From NCBI GenBank assembly GCA_002305315.1, contig DBQQ01000027.1, positions 36,126 to 52,707 of the forward strand: 16,582 bases of DNA, given 5' to 3'. Made by a program: the position numbers and the translations under genes. A model generated the notes under the pieces. That model did no database searches. It was not told where the DNA came from and worked only from the letters and a program-made list of their open reading frames with translations. The stretch is from Clostridiales bacterium UBA1390. Lineage in GTDB: Bacteria > Bacillota > Clostridia > Lachnospirales > Bianqueaceae. Below are positions 12,466-16,582 of the stretch, one piece after another. The stretch's first letter is position 1; the number at the start of each line of letters is the position of its first letter.

Positions 12466-13581
12466 ATGAAGCAGTTAAATACCCCTTTTCGGTACGACTA
12501 TGTGGGCAGCTTTCTTCGTCCTCAAGTCTTAAAAGACGCACGTTCCGCCTACGAAGCCGGTCATATTTCTTGCGAGACATTACGTGCAGCAGAAGATCAG
12601 GCCATACGGGATCTCGTAAAAAAACAAAAATCCCTTGGCTATCATGTGATCACTGATGGAGAATTTCGGCGTGCTACGTGGCACTTGGATTTTATGTGGG
12701 GATTTCACGGCATTGCGCATACGCCTACGCAGAAGGGCATTCCGTTCCACGGCGAGGATGCCAAGATTGATGACACCTATTTGATCGATAAATTATCTGT
12801 TGAGACGCATCCCTTTGTTGCACATTTTCGTTTTGTTCAGGAGTTAGAGGATGAGCACACCGTTGCAAAACAGACGCTTCCAGCACCCGCCCAGTTTTTG
12901 GAACAGTTAATTATGCCCATGAATCTGGCTTCGACACGAAGGATCTATCCGACGGATCAGGCCCTCATAGAAGATATCGCTGCAGGATATCAGAAAATAC
13001 TATGGGATCTGTATGACGCCGGATGCCGCAATATTCAATTGGATGACTGCACTTGGGGATGCTTTGTAGACCCACGAGCCTCCCTGCTTTTCGGCGCGGA
13101 AGATGCCCGCTTGGAAGAATTGATGCAGATGTTCTTAGACATCAATAATCTGGCTATCTCCGGGTTACCGGATGATCTTATCATCAATACCCATATCTGC
13201 CGCGGTAATTTCCACTCCACATGGGCTTGCACAGGATCCTACGACAAGATTGCAGACCTGGTTTTTCGCAGAGAAAATGTACAATCACTGTATCTGGAAT
13301 TCGACGATGCCCGTTCTGGTGATTTTCGTTGTCTGAGCCACGTATCTCCTGATAAAAAAGTGGTTCTGGGCTTAATCACAACCAAAACCGCACAGTTAGA
13401 AAATCCGGAAACGATCATCGCACGCATTCAGGAGGCCTCACAGTACATCCCGTTAGAGAGATTGTATCTGAGTCCTCAATGTGGCTTTGCCTCTTGTGAA
13501 ATCGGGAACAAACTGACAGAAGAAGAGCAATGGGCCAAACTCAAACTTGTCAAAGAAATTGCCGAAAGCGTGTGGGGCTGA
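12466..13581 (+). CDS. MetE C-terminal-domain-like methyltransferase (YxjG/YxjH type)
   Basis: The 371-aa product is a single-barrel relative of cobalamin-independent methionine synthase. Landmarks are the N-terminal YVGSFLRP, DGEFRR, QLDDCTW, INTHICRGN (His and Cys zinc ligands) and LSPQCGFAS (second Cys zinc ligand). These single-domain enzymes transfer a methyl group to homocysteine or a similar thiol; the methyl donor is uncertain. ATG 12466 is preceded by AAGGAG (12451-12456) at 9 bases; the ATG at 12448 lacks such a site. The gene has its own promoter and lies after the LysR gene. A hairpin at 13650-13691 ends the unit. Confidence 0.88.
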   Translation: MKQLNTPFRYDYVGSFLRPQVLKDARSAYEAGHISCETLRAAEDQAIRDLVKKQKSLGYHVITDGEFRRATWHLDFMWGFHGIAHTPTQKGIPFHGEDAKIDDTYLIDKLSVETHPFVAHFRFVQELEDEHTVAKQTLPAPAQFLEQLIMPMNLASTRRIYPTDQALIEDIAAGYQKILWDLYDAGCRNIQLDDCTWGCFVDPRASLLFGAEDARLEELMQMFLDINNLAISGLPDDLIINTHICRGNFHSTWACTGSYDKIADLVFRRENVQSLYLEFDDARSGDFRCLSHVSPDKKVVLGLITTKTAQLENPETIIARIQEASQYIPLERLYLSPQCGFASCEIGNKLTEEEQWAKLKLVKEIAESVWG

Positions 13582-13649
13582 CCGTTTTTATATTGATTCC
13601 ACAGATTCCATCCTCATTCACTGACGGTTATCAGAATCATAAAATCAGA

Positions 13650-13691
13650 GGACTATGCCATCCATGATCAAAATCATAGACAGCATAGTCC
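13650..13691. terminator. Bidirectional terminator-like hairpin between convergent genes
   Basis: GGACTATGC (13650-13658) pairs with GCATAGTCC (13683-13691); an inner ATGAT/ATCAT stem extends it. T-rich stretches flank both sides (CCATTCTTATAG to the right; TGATTTTATG on the other strand). It serves the converging methyltransferase and phosphofructokinase genes. Confidence 0.55.
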
Positions 13692-13722
13692 CATTCTTAT
13701 AGAACCTTACTCTTCCTGCATT

Positions 13723-14967
13723 TTACATCCGCTCTACCTTTTTATCCTGATAATAGAGATGACGCGGCAAGCCATCTACCATGATCGGGGACAACTCTGC
13801 CTGAATCAACGGACGAATATATCCCAGGAACTCCGAAGTTACATACATATTATCGGTATCGATCCAATCCAGCGGCACCTTCTTCTCCACATTCGCGATC
13901 TGATGGATATCATAGGTATCCGTAGCGCACTGATAAGGATCCTGAGACAGCCGCTTGAGAACAACCATCTTAGCGGTTTCTCCTTCGAATGCTGCCTTTA
14001 CGGCTGCACCACCTACCTGGAAAGCCTCCGTAATATCTACACGCGATACGATATGCGATGCACACCGCTGCAACGTATTGAACTCAATAGCACGCGTCTT
14101 GCATCCATAGCGCTTCGCAACCTGATCTGCCAAATACCGGGCCGTTCCCGTCAGTGTACGATGACCAAACGCATCGACAAAAGATACTGTATCCGTCAAC
14201 TCACATACATAACGGCCGTCAGCCAGCTTCATGCCTTCGGATACCGCAATTACAATGGATTTCTTTTGCTGCTGCAACTGTCCTACACGCCGCAGGAAAT
14301 CTTCCACATCCATGGGAATCTCCGGCAGATAGATCATATCTGGACCTTCACAATCCTCCCCGCGAGCCAGGGCCGCTGCGCCTGTAAGCCATCCAGCATT
14401 CCGCCCCATGATCTCCACAATCGTGACCATCTTGGCATCATACACGAGTCCGTCTCGAATGACTTCCTTCACGATCGAACCAATGTATTTGGCCGCGCTG
14501 CCATAACCAGGCGTATGGTCAGTCACCGCCAAATCATTATCAATCGTCTTGGGCACACCCATAAAAGCAATGTTGCTGCCGATCTGCTTTGCATAATCAG
14601 AAAGCTTACGAATAGTATCCATGGAATCGTTTCCACCAATATAGAAGAAACACTTGATCCCTAACTTATACAGAATCTCGAAGATATGATTATACACTTC
14701 GTCATTCTCACCAATCTCCGGCAGTTTATATCGACAAGATCCCAGATATGCAGAAGGCGTCCGCTTCAGCAGCTCAATATCCAGATCGCTGCGGATATGT
14801 TCATCCAAGTCCACATAGCGCTCCTCCAAAAGCCCCTGAATGCCATGCACCATACCATATACTTTTGCAGCACCACGATCCTTCGCGGTCTTAAAAACTC
14901 CTACCAAGCTGGAATTGATCACAGCAGTCGGACCACCGGACTGCCCAACAATAACATTGCCTATCAT
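13723..14967 (-). CDS. 6-phosphofructokinase, PPi-dependent type
   Basis: The 414-aa product is a PfkA-superfamily enzyme: IVGQSGGPTAVINSS at the N-terminus (phosphate loop), IGGNDSMDTI and GVPKTIDNDL. PKTIDND, with Lys where ATP enzymes carry Gly, and the Asp-type position after GGN are typical of the pyrophosphate-using group. It phosphorylates fructose 6-phosphate in glycolysis and can run in reverse. ATG 14967 is chosen because GGGGAGG lies just upstream; the upstream frame to 15033 reaches into the promoter. Cytoplasmic, monocistronic, with a housekeeping promoter. It marks the return to core chromosome before the element on the right. Confidence 0.9.
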   Translation of the reverse strand: MIGNVIVGQSGGPTAVINSSLVGVFKTAKDRGAAKVYGMVHGIQGLLEERYVDLDEHIRSDLDIELLKRTPSAYLGSCRYKLPEIGENDEVYNHIFEILYKLGIKCFFYIGGNDSMDTIRKLSDYAKQIGSNIAFMGVPKTIDNDLAVTDHTPGYGSAAKYIGSIVKEVIRDGLVYDAKMVTIVEIMGRNAGWLTGAAALARGEDCEGPDMIYLPEIPMDVEDFLRRVGQLQQQKKSIVIAVSEGMKLADGRYVCELTDTVSFVDAFGHRTLTGTARYLADQVAKRYGCKTRAIEFNTLQRCASHIVSRVDITEAFQVGGAAVKAAFEGETAKMVVLKRLSQDPYQCATDTYDIHQIANVEKKVPLDWIDTDNMYVTSEFLGYIRPLIQAELSPIMVDGLPRHLYYQDKKVERM

Positions 14968-15032
14968 ATGAATCCTCCCCTTATGCATTCCGCCGACGGT
15001 CCGGCGAACGCTCGCTTTATTATTATGCAACA

Positions 15033-15061
15033 ATCATAGCATATTTCTTCAAAAAAATCAA
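15033..15061 (-). promoter_or_regulatory. Promoter of the phosphofructokinase gene
   Basis: On the - strand: -35 TTGATT (15061-15056), 17-bp spacer, -10 TATGAT (15038-15033). The leader has a small CGCCG/CGGCG hairpin before the ribosome binding site. Confidence 0.7.
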
Positions 15062-15094
15062 GAAGAATTCCGGTTTCGGCGCGGTGAGATAAGA

Positions 15095-15131
15095 AAACAA
15101 GCAAAAAGCCTTAAATCATCGCGTTTTAAGG
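15095..15131 (-). terminator. Leftward terminator at the edge of the mobile element
   Basis: CCTTAAA (15109-15115) pairs with TTTAAGG (15125-15131), followed on the - strand by CTTTTTGCTTGTTTTC. It would stop leftward transcripts before the phosphofructokinase promoter region. Confidence 0.5.
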
Positions 15132-15168
15132 ACAGCGGGCAAACAGGTTACAACTAAATAACCGAGCA

Positions 15169-15200
15169 AAAGGGGCGTTATCGCAAGATAGCGTCCCTTT
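15169..15200. other. Long stem-loop with GCAA tetraloop at the element's end
   Basis: Fourteen base pairs (15169-15182 with 15187-15200, two of them G-T) close a GCAA loop. It may be an RNA structure in the element's leader or a site for an element protein. Confidence 0.5.
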
Positions 15201-15212
15201 CTGCATATTGCC

Positions 15213-15245
15213 ACGCCACAGATCAAAAGTCTGTGGCGTTTTTTT
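15213..15245 (+). terminator. Rho-independent terminator
   Basis: ACGCCACAG (15213-15221) pairs with CTGTGGCGT (15231-15239), followed by a run of seven T. It shields the element's genes from upstream transcription. Confidence 0.85.
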
Positions 15246-15274
15246 ATGCCCGCAGGAAAGGAGGCGCAGCCGGA

Positions 15275-15493
15275 ATGTATTTTACAAACGGCAAAAAGCG
15301 GGCGTTTGAACTGCTCATGCAACAGAAGCCGGGATTTGACCGCTTTCAATCCGGCTGTACCGGAAGTGATGAAGATTGCTGCACTTGCCGTTTCTACCGC
15401 CCGCAATGGAAATATGAGTTTTGCGTTTTCAAAGAGTGTCCCTATTGCCCCGGCAAAAGGACGCGGAAAACGACTGCCAGCATGGACAAATAG
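15275..15493 (+). CDS. Small cysteine-rich protein of the conjugative element
   Basis: The 72-aa product has the Cys pattern GCTG, DCCTCRFYRP, FCVFKECPYCPG, probably a zinc-binding fold. It then has a basic KRTRKT tail. ATG 15275 (MYFTNGKKRAFELLM) follows AAAGGAGG with about 11-base spacing. It precedes the replication initiator, as in related elements; its function is not known to me. Confidence 0.65.
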   Translation: MYFTNGKKRAFELLMQQKPGFDRFQSGCTGSDEDCCTCRFYRPQWKYEFCVFKECPYCPGKRTRKTTASMDK

Positions 15494-15619
15494 ACGCGCA
15501 AAAAGCCTTGTTTCATGCGGCTTTACAGAAGCGAAACAAGCGCAGGCCGATACTTCATACCTAAAAGCGCAAAATCGGCTTTCTAATTGTCCATGCAGAC
15601 CGAGAAAGGAAGTGATGAA

Positions 15620-16525
15620 ATGTCAACAGTTTTTCGAGTGGAAAAGCGGCAAGGCTATACCATTATGAGCAATCATCATTTGCGAAACGCCGAGTTGACC
15701 TTAAAGGCAAAGGGGCTTTTATCACAAATGCTGTCCTTGCCCGAAAACTGGGATTATACCTTAAAGGGCTTATCCCGTATCAACAAAGAAAGCATTGACG
15801 CGATCCGTACCGCAATATGGGAGTTGGAACGGGCGGGATATATCACCCGCAAGCAAGGCCGCGACGAAAAAGGAAAAATGACTGCCATTGAATACACCAT
15901 ATATGAGCAGCCGCAGGAAATGGCCGCTTGCCCGCAGTTGGAAAATCCAATACCGGATAACCCGATGTTGGAAAATCCGACACCGGACAACCCGACGACG
16001 GAAAATCCAATGCAAATAAATAAAGATATATCAAAAACAGATTTACAAAAAACGGATTTAATCAATAACGGATCCATTCCTATCCTATCCCCTAACCCCT
16101 TTCCCTTGGAGAGTACGGCAGAGCCGGAACGGAAAGGAACGGAAGCGAAAACCAATAGCGCAGTAGAGATTTATCGGGAAATTATCAAGGACAATATCGA
16201 GTACGATCATCTCATTCAAAACCGCAGCGTTGATGTGGAGCGTCTAAATGAGATCGTTGAAATCATGCTGGAAACTGTCTGCACAGCCCGAAAGACAATC
16301 CGCATTGCCGGGGACGACTACCCCGCCGAACTGGTAAAGTCAAAGTTTTTGAAACTGGACAGCAGCCATATTGAGTATGTCTTTGACTGCCTGCATGAGA
16401 ATACCACCAAAGTACGCAATATCAAGCAGTATTTGAAAGCCGTACTTTTCAATGCGCCGAATACGATAGGCAACTATTATTCCGCGTTAGTCAATCACGA
16501 TCTGTACGGCGGCGAGCAGGCGTAG
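15620..16525 (+). CDS. Replication initiator-like helix-turn-helix protein (DUF6017 type)
   Basis: The 301-aa product begins with a winged-helix replication-initiator domain (FRVEKRQGYTIMSNHHLRN, LTLKAKGLLSQMLSLP, IRTAIWELERAGYI). It then has a linker built of repeated ENPxPDNP units (about 15940-16015) and a C-terminal helical domain (EIYREIIKDNI, KSKFLKLDSSHIEYV, VRNIKQYLKAVLFNA) typical of such element proteins. ATG 15620 follows AAAGGAAG; the longer frame from 15587 lacks a good site. It probably binds the element's origin or supports its replication after excision. Confidence 0.8.
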   Translation: MSTVFRVEKRQGYTIMSNHHLRNAELTLKAKGLLSQMLSLPENWDYTLKGLSRINKESIDAIRTAIWELERAGYITRKQGRDEKGKMTAIEYTIYEQPQEMAACPQLENPIPDNPMLENPTPDNPTTENPMQINKDISKTDLQKTDLINNGSIPILSPNPFPLESTAEPERKGTEAKTNSAVEIYREIIKDNIEYDHLIQNRSVDVERLNEIVEIMLETVCTARKTIRIAGDDYPAELVKSKFLKLDSSHIEYVFDCLHENTTKVRNIKQYLKAVLFNAPNTIGNYYSALVNHDLYGGEQA

Positions 16526-16555
16526 CCGCGTTTCACCGGGAAAGGAGTTGATACC

Positions 16556-16582
16556 TTGCAGGAGGAAGTAACCCAAAAAACG
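16556..16582 (+). CDS. Start of a further element gene (truncated by window edge)
   Basis: TTG 16556 follows AAAGGAG (16541-16547) with 8-base spacing and opens a frame (QEEVTQKT) to the window end. Too short to identify. Confidence 0.45.

Larger units (their letters stand above)
15100..16582 (+). mobile_element. Left part of a Tn1549-like integrative and conjugative element (incomplete)
   Basis: From about 15100 the content switches to a small Cys-rich protein and a replication initiator with a C-terminal DUF6017-like part, a gene order seen at one end of Tn1549-type elements of Clostridia. The exact junction is not resolvable because the other end is outside the window. Confidence 0.6.

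Noticed and set aside
13759..14664. 301-aa open frame on + opposite the phosphofructokinase
   Set aside because: Shadow of a clearly recognised enzyme gene; His/Ile/Arg-rich nonsense composition and no ribosome binding site.
15246..15668. 140-aa frame overlapping the small Cys-rich element gene
   Set aside because: Alternative frame of a Cys-patterned gene with a good start; runs on into the replication initiator without its own signals.

Overview
The window looks like the chromosome of a low-to-medium GC Gram-positive gut anaerobe (Clostridia). Supporting signs are purine-rich GGAGG ribosome binding sites on nearly every gene, housekeeping-type -35/-10 promoters, a PPi-type phosphofructokinase, Rpn-family proteins with clostridial-style tails, and the left part of a Tn1549-like conjugative element at the right edge. 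No species can be named from the sequence alone.

Layout. (1) 123-1683: a LUD-domain protein and an amidohydrolase, both on +. (2) 1799-9696: a large symmetrical accessory island. Its two outer arms are near-identical inverted copies of one unit: an rpn-like nuclease gene, a downstream duplicated 'orphan' copy of that gene's 3' tail, a conserved leader/promoter upstream, and a decayed array of ~99-bp (33-aa) repeats. The left copy is on - (1799-4010) and the right copy on + (7860-9696). (3) 4022-7804, between the arms: a peptide-modification cassette on - (PqqD-like protein, radical SAM/SPASM enzyme, 123-aa candidate substrate, HPr-kinase-like protein) next to a tyrosine recombinase. (4) 9770-10774: a TIGR04076 protein and a GNAT acetyltransferase on -. 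(5) 11138-13581: a Cys-rich small-domain protein, a LysR regulator and a MetE-C-terminal-like methyltransferase on +. (6) 13723-14967: PPi-type phosphofructokinase on -. (7) about 15100-16582: start of an integrative element, with a small Cys-rich protein, a replication initiator and the first codons of a third gene.

The main discovery candidate is the centre. The tyrosine recombinase lies between two 29-bp palindromic sites (6438-6466 and 7715-7743) whose 5-bp asymmetric cores are in opposite orientation (ACAGG and CCTGT), the geometry of an invertible segment. The segment carries an outward-facing promoter (TTGATT, 17 bp, extended TAGAAT at 7686-7714) abutting the right-hand site. As sequenced, this promoter fires into a terminator at 7763-7804. 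After inversion it would fire directly into the PqqD/rSAM/substrate/kinase operon, whose first ribosome binding site lies just outside the left-hand site. I infer a phase-variable switch for a RiPP-like pathway, read here in the OFF or low orientation.

The second candidate is in the arms. Both rpn genes, and both orphan tails, contain the same perfect internal Shine-Dalgarno and ATG. These would make separate C-terminal small proteins (66, 58, 58 and 92 aa), as in the known Rpn system where an intragenic short form inhibits the full nuclease. Here the short form has also been duplicated as stand-alone downstream tails.
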